Shown here: positions 1 through 5,103 of the stretch, piece after piece | Position numbering within the stretch: position 1 is the first letter of the stretch | Layout: every line of letters starts with the position of its first letter | NCBI GenBank assembly: GCA_001828645.1 | Contig: MHZD01000090.1 | Location: 1 to 5,103, forward strand | Reading direction: 5' to 3' | DNA from: Planctomycetes bacterium RIFOXYC2_FULL_41_27 | GTDB taxonomy: Bacteria > Planctomycetota > Brocadiia > Brocadiales > Brocadiaceae | DNA: 5,103 nt | The notes under the pieces: generated by a model | Told to the model about the DNA's origin: nothing | The model's database searches: none | Seen by the model: only the letters and a program-made list of their open reading frames with translations | Made by a program: the position numbers and the translations under genes

Positions 1-1275
1 TACAAGAGAACGTGGCGTTAGCTGTTCAGAATCTTTTACGCTTAACCTCTCCTGCACGGTTCTTCTCAATTTCAGAAATCCCTTGCGCAATTCTTCACCC
101 GCCAACTCATCGATAGACCGAAGCCTTCGATTGCCCAAATTATCAATATCATCAATAGATACACCGGGTTCACCTTTGCGTAATTTCATTATGTACCGTA
201 TAGCTTCTACATAATCTTCCTTTTGTAATGTCATTACGGCTTCGTTAATATTGTGCCCTAATTTTCTATTTAATCTAAATCTTCCGACAGACCCCAGTCG
301 ATATCTCTTCGCATCAAAAAACTTATCATAAAATAGCTGCTTTGCTTTCTCTACTTGTTGGGGATTTCCAGGACGAAATCTCACATAAATCTTTAACAGT
401 GCATCTTCATGAGATTTTGTAAAATCCGATTCCAACGAGTCCAATATCAGCGGATCTTCCAACTTCTTGATTACTTCGATTTTTTTAATCTCCAGATCAG
501 TAATCGCTTTTATTGTCGTATCGGAGATTTGGCGGCCCGCCTCCAATACAATCTCTCCTGTTTGAGGATTCACAATCTTGTCGACGGTGTGCCTGCCTCT
601 TAATTTCGTAGCAGAAGAATAATCTGAAATCTTTACAATTTCTGTTTCGTAGAATAGCCTAATAATGTCTTCGTCGTTTGTATACTCATCTGACAATGCC
701 CTAAGAAAACAAGTAGCAGGTAACTTTCCGCTCTGGTCAATTTTTACGGTAAGAATATCCTTCTTCCCTACCTCCAATTCAATCCAGCTTCCTCTCTCTG
801 GGATAATTCGACATGAGTGTAGCCTCTTTTCGGCGTGAAACTCCTCGATAAAATCTATACCGGGCGAGCGGTGTAACTGTGTTACAATTACTCTTTCAGT
901 ACCATTAATAATGAATTCACCACCACCAATCATTACAGGCATTTCACCCAAATAAACCTCTTCTTCAATTGGTTCCGCTTTATTTAGCCGCAACCAAATC
1001 CTAAATGGACGTCCGTAGGTCAGGCGTAATTGCCTGCATTCATCCTGACTATACCGTGACTTACCAAGCTCATATTTGATGTAATCAAGTGATAATGTCC
1101 CATCGTAATTACTCACGGGGAATATTTCTCTTAATATCGCTTCTATACCATAATTCTTCCTTTTGGAAGCAGGCACATCAGCTTGTAAAAAATCACGATA
1201 TGCTTTTGTCTGAATCTGTACGAGGTTTTGGATTTCTATAACATCCTCAACCTTGCTATAATTACGAATTTCCAT
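1..1275 (-). CDS. rpoB: RNA polymerase beta subunit, N-terminal 425 residues (partial, runs off left edge)
   Basis: Encodes the beta subunit of DNA-directed RNA polymerase, which forms much of the active-site cleft and the rifampicin pocket. The frame is open from the ATG at 1275 to the window edge, giving 425 codons with no stop. The start MEIRNYSKVEDVIEIQNL is typical of the family. Visible landmarks are the GGGEFIINGTERVIVTQLHRSPG region (about residues 117-139; the block that carries the N-terminal rifampicin-site residue in E. coli), the beta lobe, an RFRPGNP segment followed by DAKRYRLGSVGRFRLNRKL, and near the edge QERLSVKDSEQLTPRSLV. By comparison with E. coli, the main rifampicin-resistance region begins some 20-35 residues beyond the window, so resistance cannot be judged here. 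A modest AGGA lies 5 nt before the ATG. The gene follows rplL after 41 nt with no terminator seen. No insertion or frame break is visible. Confidence 0.98.
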   Translation of the reverse strand, partial: MEIRNYSKVEDVIEIQNLVQIQTKAYRDFLQADVPASKRKNYGIEAILREIFPVSNYDGTLSLDYIKYELGKSRYSQDECRQLRLTYGRPFRIWLRLNKAEPIEEEVYLGEMPVMIGGGEFIINGTERVIVTQLHRSPGIDFIEEFHAEKRLHSCRIIPERGSWIELEVGKKDILTVKIDQSGKLPATCFLRALSDEYTNDEDIIRLFYETEIVKISDYSSATKLRGRHTVDKIVNPQTGEIVLEAGRQISDTTIKAITDLEIKKIEVIKKLEDPLILDSLESDFTKSHEDALLKIYVRFRPGNPQQVEKAKQLFYDKFFDAKRYRLGSVGRFRLNRKLGHNINEAVMTLQKEDYVEAIRYIMKLRKGEPGVSIDDIDNLGNRRLRSIDELAGEELRKGFLKLRRTVQERLSVKDSEQLTPRSLV

Positions 1276-1316
1276 AGTTTCCTACTTTTTAAAGTGAAAG
1301 GACAAGGACCTACCTA

Positions 1317-1736
1317 TTACTTGATTTCTACTTTTGCCCCTGCAGCCTCAAGTGCTTTCCTTATCTTCTCTGCATCTTCTTTTGATACTCCTTCTTTAAC
1401 AGTCTTGGGGGCGCCTTCTACTAAGTCTTTAGCTTCTTTTAATCCTAAATTCGTTTCTGCTCGGACAGCCTTAATTACCTGGATTTTATTTGCACCTCCG
1501 TCCTTTAATATTACATCAAAGGTTAATTTTTCCTCTGCCGCAGGAGCCTTGCTCTCTGCCGCCACTGCTGCACCTGCTGGTATCGCAGTTACTGCTGCCG
1601 CTGAAACTCCGAACTTCTGCTCAAAAGCCTTTACGAGTTGCGCAGCTTCAAGCAACGTCATTCCTGCCACCATATCGAGCACCTGTGCAATTTTACCAGA
1701 AGGCTCAACTATCTTCTCTTCACTTACCTGCGTCAT
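1317..1736 (-). CDS. rplL: 50S ribosomal protein L7/L12
   Basis: The multi-copy stalk protein of the large subunit, which recruits translational GTPases such as EF-Tu and EF-G. It is 139 residues, slightly longer than the usual 120-130. The N-terminal dimerisation domain (about 1-50) contains [20 protein letters not shown]; an Ala-rich hinge follows (about 51-68, [17 protein letters not shown]); the C-terminal GTPase-binding domain (about 69-139) has the hallmark [12 protein letters not shown] and [11 protein letters not shown] segments and ends GAKVEIK. The frame extends upstream to an ATG at 1769, but the start at 1736 is chosen because AGGAGG sits 6 nt before it and because the extra 11 residues ([11 protein letters not shown]) simply read through the ribosome-binding site. 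It lies 36 nt after rplJ and 41 nt before rpoB, the standard order. Confidence 0.98.
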   Translation of the reverse strand: MTQVSEEKIVEPSGKIAQVLDMVAGMTLLEAAQLVKAFEQKFGVSAAAVTAIPAGAAVAAESKAPAAEEKLTFDVILKDGGANKIQVIKAVRAETNLGLKEAKDLVEGAPKTVKEGVSKEDAEKIRKALEAAGAKVEIK

Positions 1737-1742
1737 TTTTAT

Positions 1743-1748
1743 CCTCCT
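1743..1748 (-). promoter_or_regulatory. Consensus Shine-Dalgarno (AGGAGG) of rplL
   Basis: The minus strand reads GGTAGGAGGATAAAAATG, placing AGGAGG 6 nt before the rplL ATG at 1736. It is the strongest ribosome-binding site in the window and decides the rplL start against the in-frame ATG at 1769. Strong initiation here would suit the several copies of L7/L12 needed per L10; that link is inference. Confidence 0.85.
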
Positions 1749-1772
1749 ACCTTTTAAGTAATCCCACAAAAA

Positions 1773-2300
1773 CTATTCACTACTTTTCTCTTTTTTGTCT
1801 TTAATTGCCTGGAATACAGTAGCCAGGCCACGTAAAACAGCATTAAACGAACTCACAACTCCAACGATGGGGGCGTTGATACCAGTAATTATTTGCGTAC
1901 GAAGTACAGGCATAGTTGGTAGTTTTGCCAGGTTCTTTATATCATCTGCGGAAAGCATAGCTCCGTCAACAAAACCACCACGTAAACCGAAAGCTGGTAT
2001 TTTTTTTGACCAATCAAATGTTTCTTTTGCCATAATTACCGGATCATCCTCACTAGTTGCTATGGCAGAAGGACCTGTTAGAAGGTTTACAATCCCCGCA
2101 ATCCCAATCTCTTTAAACGCAATTGCTGCAAGCGAATTTTTAATTATTTCTAGATAAATTTTCTTTTTACGTAAATTTTTTCTCAATTCATCGAATTGTA
2201 ACGAGTTTATCCCCTGATAACCAACTACCAGGTAATTATTCGAATTACGGTATCGAGAAACCATTTCTTTTACTATGAGTTTTTTTAGTTCATTTGCCAT
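1773..2300 (-). CDS. rplJ: 50S ribosomal protein L10
   Basis: Base of the ribosomal stalk: its N-terminal domain binds 23S rRNA with L11, and its C-terminal helix anchors L7/L12 dimers. It is 175 residues, a normal length for the family. The N-terminal part shows NYLVVGYQGINSLQFDELR and the conserved IIKNSL turn (about residues 52-57); the middle has LLTGPSAIA (about 73-81) and FGLRGGFVDG (104-113); the C-terminal part, NAPIVGVVSSFNAVLRGLATVFQAI, leads to a charged tail and is the L7/L12-binding helix region. The ATG at 2300 gives the standard MANELKK start, but only weak purine-rich sequence precedes it (GGGAAG about 10 nt upstream, AGAG closer). Only 34 nt separate it from rplA, leaving little room for the L10 leader found before rplJ in many bacteria. 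rplL follows after 36 nt. Confidence 0.97.
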   Translation of the reverse strand: MANELKKLIVKEMVSRYRNSNNYLVVGYQGINSLQFDELRKNLRKKKIYLEIIKNSLAAIAFKEIGIAGIVNLLTGPSAIATSEDDPVIMAKETFDWSKKIPAFGLRGGFVDGAMLSADDIKNLAKLPTMPVLRTQIITGINAPIVGVVSSFNAVLRGLATVFQAIKDKKEKSSE

Positions 2301-2334
2301 TGCTCTATTTACTTCCCTTCACAGTATTTCTTAC

Positions 2335-3015
2335 TTAAACCTGTAACAATATCCCAGGGCTCATGGTTGAAGACACTGAAACTTTTTCTACAAACTCCCC
2401 CTTTGCTGAGGAAGGACGTGAGTTCACGATATGCTTGACAAACGTATTTATATTATCCTCTAAATCAGCCTCTGGAAACGAAAGCTTACCAACAATGGCA
2501 TGCACATTTCCACCGGCGTCAGTTCTATATTCAATTTTACCTGCTTTAAATTCTTTTACTGCAGTTTCGATATCCTCGGTTACTGTTCCCGATTTTGGCG
2601 ATGGCATCTTACCTTGTGGTCCGAGCACCCTCCCTAGCTTACCTACCAATCTCATCATATCTGAAGCGGAAATTGCCACATCAAAATCTGCCCAACCACC
2701 CTCCACCTTTTTCACCAAATCTTCAGCGCCCACTTCATCTGCCCCCGCTTTTTTTGCTATCACCGCTTTTTCTCCAGCGGCAAAAACAATAACTTTAAAG
2801 CTTTTACCTATACCCTTTGGTAATGAGATGGATCCCCTGATAAGCTGGTCCGATTGCTTTGGATCAATACCCAATTTCATTGCGACTTCAACGCTTTCAT
2901 TAAACTTTGCGGGTTTAAACGACTTTAGTAATTTAACAGCCTCAGTTATCCCGTATTTTTTCCCTGAGTCAACAACCTTCATGGATTCTAAATATCTTTT
3001 ACTTTTTTTTGCCAT
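2335..3015 (-). CDS. rplA: 50S ribosomal protein L1
   Basis: L1 forms the mobile stalk beside the E site and assists release of deacylated tRNA; in many bacteria it also represses its own operon by binding its mRNA. The product is 226 residues, close to the usual 225-235. Domain I residues KFNESVEVAMKLGIDPKQSDQLIRG (about 37-61) carry the rRNA-binding face; domain II spans roughly 67-160 and includes the signature LGRVLGPQGKMPSPKSGTVT (127-146); the chain returns to domain I with GKIEYRTDAGGNVHAIVGKLSF and ends with VSVSSTMSPGILLQV. The signature reads GPQGKMPSP where E. coli-like proteins have GPRGLMPNP; I recall this variant from Planctomycetota. The ATG at 3015 gives MAKKSKRY and is preceded by AAGGGAAG. 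It follows rplK by 44 nt. Codons 3-5 include a run of eight A. Confidence 0.98.
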   Translation of the reverse strand: MAKKSKRYLESMKVVDSGKKYGITEAVKLLKSFKPAKFNESVEVAMKLGIDPKQSDQLIRGSISLPKGIGKSFKVIVFAAGEKAVIAKKAGADEVGAEDLVKKVEGGWADFDVAISASDMMRLVGKLGRVLGPQGKMPSPKSGTVTEDIETAVKEFKAGKIEYRTDAGGNVHAIVGKLSFPEADLEDNINTFVKHIVNSRPSSAKGEFVEKVSVSSTMSPGILLQV

Positions 3016-3059
3016 ATTATTACTTCCCTTTAAAACTACCCGAAGAACACACAGGAAAC

Positions 3060-3485
3060 TTAATCAACCACCTTAATCCCCATATTTCGGGCAGTTCCCT
3101 CTATTATTTTAACAGCTGCGTCTAAATTGTCTGCATTCAAATCTGCTAGTTTTTTTGTCGCAATTTCTTTCAATTGTTGCTTGTTTACCTGTCCGACTTT
3201 CTGCTTGTTCGGTTCCGAAGAGCCCTTTGCGATACCAGCCAGTTGTTTTAACAATACAGATGCTGGCGGAGATTTTATAATAAAAGTAAATGATTTATCT
3301 TTAAAAACGGTGACCTCTACAGGCGTTACCATACCCTGCAAATCCTTCGTTCTATCATTAAACTGTTTAACAAATTGTCCTATATTCACTCCATGTTGAC
3401 CAAGAGCTGGTCCTACCGGTGGTGCCGGCGTTGCCTGCCCTCCCGGACATTGTAATTTAATCTTTGTTAAAATCTCTTTTGCCAT
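3060..3485 (-). CDS. rplK: 50S ribosomal protein L11
   Basis: L11 binds the GTPase-associated region of 23S rRNA, contacts elongation and release factors, and is the family target of thiostrepton-type antibiotics and the factor needed for RelA activation. The product is 141 residues, the standard length. The N-terminal domain carries the proline-rich [18 protein letters not shown] (about 21-38), which includes the prolines linked to thiostrepton sensitivity in other bacteria; [19 protein letters not shown] (67-84) is the interdomain region; the C-terminal rRNA-binding domain ends [15 protein letters not shown]. Near the start it has [10 protein letters not shown] where many bacteria have LQIPAGKANP. 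The ATG at 3485 is preceded by TAGGAG with a 6-nt spacer, and only 15 nt separate it from the nusG stop, so the two genes are almost certainly co-transcribed. Confidence 0.98.
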   Translation of the reverse strand: MAKEILTKIKLQCPGGQATPAPPVGPALGQHGVNIGQFVKQFNDRTKDLQGMVTPVEVTVFKDKSFTFIIKSPPASVLLKQLAGIAKGSSEPNKQKVGQVNKQQLKEIATKKLADLNADNLDAAVKIIEGTARNMGIKVVD

Positions 3486-3491
3486 TTTATG

Positions 3492-3497
3492 CTCCTA
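3492..3497 (-). promoter_or_regulatory. Shine-Dalgarno (TAGGAG) of rplK
   Basis: The minus strand reads CTAGGAGCATAAAATG; TAGGAG lies 6 nt before the rplK ATG at 3485, inside the 15-nt nusG-rplK gap. It supports the assigned L11 start. Confidence 0.75.
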
Positions 3498-3500
3498 GTA

Positions 3501-4049
3501 TCAAATAGCCTCAACCTGCCAATATTCCAATTCAACTGGAGTTGCCCGACCAAATACCGTTAACATTACTTTTACACGGCCACTCGCAGGTAACACTTCC
3601 TCTACGGTCCCATCATAATTTTCAAACGGACCTTCTTTGACCCGGACTTTTTCACCCTCATTAAACTCTATTTTTGCACGAGGCTTTTCTTCTTTGTGCT
3701 CTGCCTCATATAATAACTTTTCGACCTCATAAGCTGTCATTGGTACAGGTTTGTTTTGCCCGCCAATAAAGTCACCAGCACCAGGTGTTTCTCGAATCAG
3801 AAACCAAACCTCCCTAGGTATCTGCCCGTGTTCATCAACTTCTACTTCAGCAATTATATAACCTGGATATATTTTTTTCTCGGTTATCTTTTTTTCCCCA
3901 CCTTTTATTTCTGATACTTTCTCGCTGGGAACCAAAACATTCGATATCAACCCCTCTAAACCCCCAGCCTTAATTCGCTCTATCAAACCTTGCTTGACTT
4001 TATCCTCTTTATTGCTTTGTACACGCAAAACAAACCACTGTTTGGGCAT
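3501..4049 (-). CDS. nusG: Transcription termination/antitermination protein NusG
   Basis: NusG binds the RNA polymerase clamp, modulates pausing and Rho termination, and can link polymerase to the leading ribosome through S10. The product is 182 residues, normal for the family. The N-terminal NGN domain (about 1-118) has QWFVLRVQSNKEDKVKQGL, then VLVPSEKVSEIKGGEKKITEKK, the conserved YPGYIIAEVE (61-70) and VWFLIRETPGAGDFIGG (81-97). A charged linker (about 115-127, rich in Glu and Lys) leads to the C-terminal KOW domain (about 129-182), with EGEKVRVKEGPFENYDGTVEEV and VFGRATPVELEYWQVEAI. The ATG at 4049 gives the expected MPKQWFVL start; AGGT lies about 8 nt upstream. secE lies 189 nt upstream and rplK begins 15 nt downstream, the usual secE-nusG-rplK order. 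Confidence 0.98.
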   Translation of the reverse strand: MPKQWFVLRVQSNKEDKVKQGLIERIKAGGLEGLISNVLVPSEKVSEIKGGEKKITEKKIYPGYIIAEVEVDEHGQIPREVWFLIRETPGAGDFIGGQNKPVPMTAYEVEKLLYEAEHKEEKPRAKIEFNEGEKVRVKEGPFENYDGTVEEVLPASGRVKVMLTVFGRATPVELEYWQVEAI

Positions 4050-4238
4050 CTAATTAACCTACAGAAAATATTTTAAAATAGTTTTTATGTACTGCCGTAT
4101 GTAAAGAATCTAATTCAATTTTTAACTCGGTAGGAATTTAAAGAGTTGATAGTTCTGAGGAATCTCTCTAATTCAAAGCAAAGTAAGTGTTACATGCGGA
4201 TCATGTACTACCTATCTCTTCACCCAAGTTTGCTAAAA
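4050..4238 (-). other. 189-nt non-coding gap between secE and nusG
   Basis: This is the only sizeable gap in the window. It is AT-rich and carries no credible reading frame. On the minus strand, from secE towards nusG, it holds a possible bulged hairpin just after the secE stop (4178-4233), a pair of related direct repeats (4106-4118 and 4160-4176), and an A/T-rich stretch before the nusG ribosome-binding region. No hairpin with a following U-tract is present, so I see no intrinsic terminator. A promoter for nusG onward could sit here: TTTACA (4100-4105) resembles a -35 box, but only a poor -10-like TATTTT follows at 19 nt, so no promoter is claimed. Confidence 0.6.
4178..4233 (-). promoter_or_regulatory. 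Possible structured RNA element downstream of secE
   Basis: Read on the minus strand, the 56 nt can fold into one extended hairpin: an outer stem GCAAA/TTTGC (4229-4233 with 4178-4182), a middle stem GGGTG/CACTT with two G-U pairs (4221-4225 with 4185-4189), and a perfect apical stem TACATG/CATGTA (4202-4207 with 4191-4196) closing a 5-nt loop. A 13-nt purine-rich strand bulges on one side between the middle and apical stems. There is no U-tract, so it is not a standard terminator. It could be an mRNA processing, stability or protein-binding site, or chance pairing. Its function is unknown. Confidence 0.3.
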
Positions 4239-4700
4239 TTACAACACGCCTATATACTCCATAATAGTAGATACAAACCAATCGACCCCTAGAATAAATA
4301 TTCCGATAACAATAACCGACACAATTACAACTGCCGTTGAACCGACTAGCTCATACCTCGTAGGCCAGAAAACCTTCTGAAGCTCACCTTGGGTATCTAT
4401 CAAAAAACCTATTGTCTTTTTACCGCCTGCATCTAGCAGACTAATCCCCGTCTCGATACCAGCAACAAAAACACCTATCAAAAACCCCAAAAAAACAAAA
4501 AGTGCAAAAGCACTAAGCAACCCCCATGTTAAGCCAATATCGACCAGCGGAACTTTAACACTTTCAGCGATATTTGGCAAGTCTATCAAAACATTATACA
4601 AAGAAATAGAAGCAAAAAGCGCTAGCAACCCCAATGCTATCCCGACAGCAACCCTGCTATATACCCCGTGTCCTTTTCTATATATTCCGAAAAACGACAT
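4239..4700 (-). CDS. secE: Preprotein translocase subunit SecE
   Basis: SecE clamps the SecY channel in the inner membrane and is needed for Sec-dependent export. The product is 153 residues with three predicted membrane spans: about 17-38 (VAVGIALGLLALFASISLY), 59-82 (WGLLSAFALFVFLGFLIGVF) and 120-144 (GSTAVVIVSVIVIGIFILGV). Before the last span lies the family's amphipathic helix and hinge, GFLIDTQGELQKVFWPTRYEL, with the conserved W-P pair at 112-113. Many bacterial SecE proteins have one span and about 60-80 residues; E. coli has three in 127, so this is a long form. The frame stays open to 4787, but that extension translates the tRNA-Trp gene, so the ATG at 4700 (MSFFGIYRKGHG) is taken as the start. 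Its ribosome-binding site is weak: GGGT 7 nt upstream, GAGG 14 nt upstream. nusG follows after 189 nt. Confidence 0.95.
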   Translation of the reverse strand: MSFFGIYRKGHGVYSRVAVGIALGLLALFASISLYNVLIDLPNIAESVKVPLVDIGLTWGLLSAFALFVFLGFLIGVFVAGIETGISLLDAGGKKTIGFLIDTQGELQKVFWPTRYELVGSTAVVIVSVIVIGIFILGVDWFVSTIMEYIGVL

Positions 4701-4726
4701 ACCAAATACCCACGCCTCATTAAATA

Positions 4727-4803
4727 TGGCAGGTCTGGAGGGACTCGAACCCCCAACAGCCGGATTTGGAGTCCGGTGCTCTACCAATTAGAGCTACAGA
4801 CCT
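4727..4803 (-). tRNA. trnW: tRNA-Trp (anticodon CCA)
   Basis: The minus strand folds as a complete cloverleaf of 77 nt including an encoded 3' CCA. The acceptor stem AGGTCTG pairs with CAGACCT; the D arm is GCTC/GAGC around TAATTGGTA; the anticodon stem CCGGA/TCCGG encloses the loop CTCCAAA with anticodon CCA; the variable loop is CTGTT; the T arm is GGGGG/CCCTC with loop TTCGAGT and one G-U pair. The discriminator base is G, as in bacterial tRNA-Trp. It lies 38 nt after the rpmG stop and 26 nt before the secE start, with no terminator on either side, so it is probably cut out of a longer transcript. Placement just before secE is known in many bacteria. Confidence 0.98.
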
Positions 4804-4841
4804 TTATTTTAGCACCAATAACAACTTAACTAAATCCAAAG

Positions 4842-4991
4842 CTACTTCTTATACTCTTTATGAGCTGTATGTTTTCTACAATACTTACAAAACTTTTTCA
4901 ACTCTAGCTTTTCAGTCTGTTGTGTCTTTTTAGGTGTTCTATAATTTCTATTAGAACAATCTTTACATATCATTGTTATGTATTCACGCAT
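4842..4991 (-). CDS. rpmG: 50S ribosomal protein L33 (zinc-binding form)
   Basis: A small large-subunit protein located near the E site. The product is 49 residues, the normal size: it begins MREYITMICKDCSNRN and ends RKHTAHKEYKK. Two CxxC pairs, CKDC (residues 9-12) and CKYC (35-38), form the expected zinc ribbon, so this is the Cys-containing (C+) form rather than the Cys-free paralogue made under zinc shortage in some bacteria. LELKKFCKYCRKHTAHKE is the family signature. The ATG at 4991 is preferred to the one at residue 7 because MREY matches the family start; AGGA lies 8 nt upstream. It sits 18 nt after the tuf stop and 38 nt before tRNA-Trp. Confidence 0.96.
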   Translation of the reverse strand: MREYITMICKDCSNRNYRTPKKTQQTEKLELKKFCKYCRKHTAHKEYKK

Positions 4992-5009
4992 GCAGGTATT
5001 CCTGATTGT

Positions 5010-5103
5010 TTATTCAATAATTTTCGTAACGACACCGGCGCCGACTGTCTTTCCACCTTCACGAATTGCAAACCGCAACCCCTCATCCATTGCCACCGCT
5101 GTT
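5010..5103 (-). CDS. tuf: Elongation factor Tu, C-terminal end (partial, runs off right edge)
   Basis: The last 30 residues of EF-Tu, the GTPase that delivers aminoacyl-tRNA to the ribosome, followed by a TAA stop at 5010-5012. The sequence [20 protein letters not shown] and the ending VVTKIIE are the near-invariant C-terminus of domain 3. The start and the GTPase domain lie outside the window. rpmG begins 18 nt downstream with no terminator between, which fits a tuf-rpmG-tRNA-Trp-secE transcript. Whether the genome has a second tuf copy cannot be told from here. Confidence 0.97.
   Translation of the reverse strand, partial: TAVAMDEGLRFAIREGGKTVGAGVVTKIIE

Noticed and set aside
409..603. Plus-strand frame of 64 codons inside rpoB
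   Set aside because: Lies opposite a continuous, conserved rpoB reading frame and resembles no known protein.
1276..1316. Possible attenuator between rplL and rpoB
   Set aside because: The gap has only a short ACTTT/AAAGT palindrome with too small a loop and no U-tract.
1228..1804. Plus-strand open frames opposite rplL and the rplJ end (177 and 104 codons)
   Set aside because: They are antisense shadows of the confidently identified L7/L12 and L10 genes, with low-complexity Ser/Ala/Pro-rich or Leu/Pro-rich translations.
2280..2286. A7 run in rplJ codons 5-7 as programmed slippage
   Set aside because: The frame is intact and conserved through the run; an alternative frame would lead nowhere recognisable.
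3003..3010. Run of eight A in the rplA coding strand as a frameshift site
   Set aside because: It encodes normal lysine codons of the MAKKSKR start; no overlapping frame or downstream stimulatory structure is seen. Similar A runs occur in other Lys-rich genes here.
2363..3076. Plus-strand frame of 237 codons opposite rplA
   Set aside because: Antisense to L1 along nearly its whole length; it has no recognisable family features and fits the mirror of L1 codon use.
4071..4105. Possible promoter for nusG: TTTACA then TATTTT on the minus strand
   Set aside because: The 19-nt spacing is long and the -10 match is poor; such matches are expected by chance in AT-rich sequence.
1..5103. A mobile element, CRISPR array, toxin-antitoxin or other accessory system
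   Set aside because: All the long genes are core ribosome, polymerase or translocase components in conserved order; no repeats, integrase or atypical insert was found.

Overview
The window is a stretch of core translation and transcription genes, all read from the minus strand. In transcription order (right to left) they are: the 3' end of tuf (EF-Tu), rpmG (L33), a tRNA-Trp gene, secE, nusG, rplK (L11), rplA (L1), rplJ (L10), rplL (L7/L12), and the 5' part of rpoB, which runs off the left edge. No coding sequence is supported on the plus strand; the plus-strand reading frames are shadows of these genes.

The sequence is bacterial and moderately AT-rich. Gene order tuf-rpmG-tRNA-Trp-secE-nusG-rplKAJL-rpoB is the widespread bacterial arrangement. 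Several protein details recall Planctomycetota as I remember that phylum: L11 with a [15 protein letters not shown]-terminus, L1 with LGPQGKMPSPKSGTV, and a three-span SecE of about 153 residues. The base composition would fit the anammox order Brocadiales. This placement rests on recall, not on a tree, and is moderate at phylum level and low at order level.

Layout: 1-1275 partial rpoB; 1317-1736 rplL; 1773-2300 rplJ; 2335-3015 rplA; 3060-3485 rplK; 3501-4049 nusG; 4050-4238 the only sizeable non-coding gap (189 nt); 4239-4700 secE; 4727-4803 tRNA-Trp with encoded CCA; 4842-4991 rpmG; 5010-5103 tuf 3' end. All other gaps are 15-41 nt (44 nt for rplK-rplA), and no hairpin followed by a U-tract was seen, so the block could be one transcription unit or one with internal promoters. 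Two starts differ from the longest open frames: secE starts at 4700, not inside the tRNA, and rplL starts at 1736, behind a consensus Shine-Dalgarno sequence.

Functionally, EF-Tu delivers aminoacyl-tRNA; L11, L10 and L7/L12 form the stalk and GTPase centre that act on it; L1 and L33 lie near the E site; NusG binds the RNA polymerase whose beta subunit is encoded next; and SecE is part of the protein-export channel. No new system, mobile element, CRISPR array or defence gene is visible. The points most worth checking are a possible structured RNA in the secE-nusG gap, the missing room for an L10 leader before rplJ, and the tRNA embedded among protein genes.
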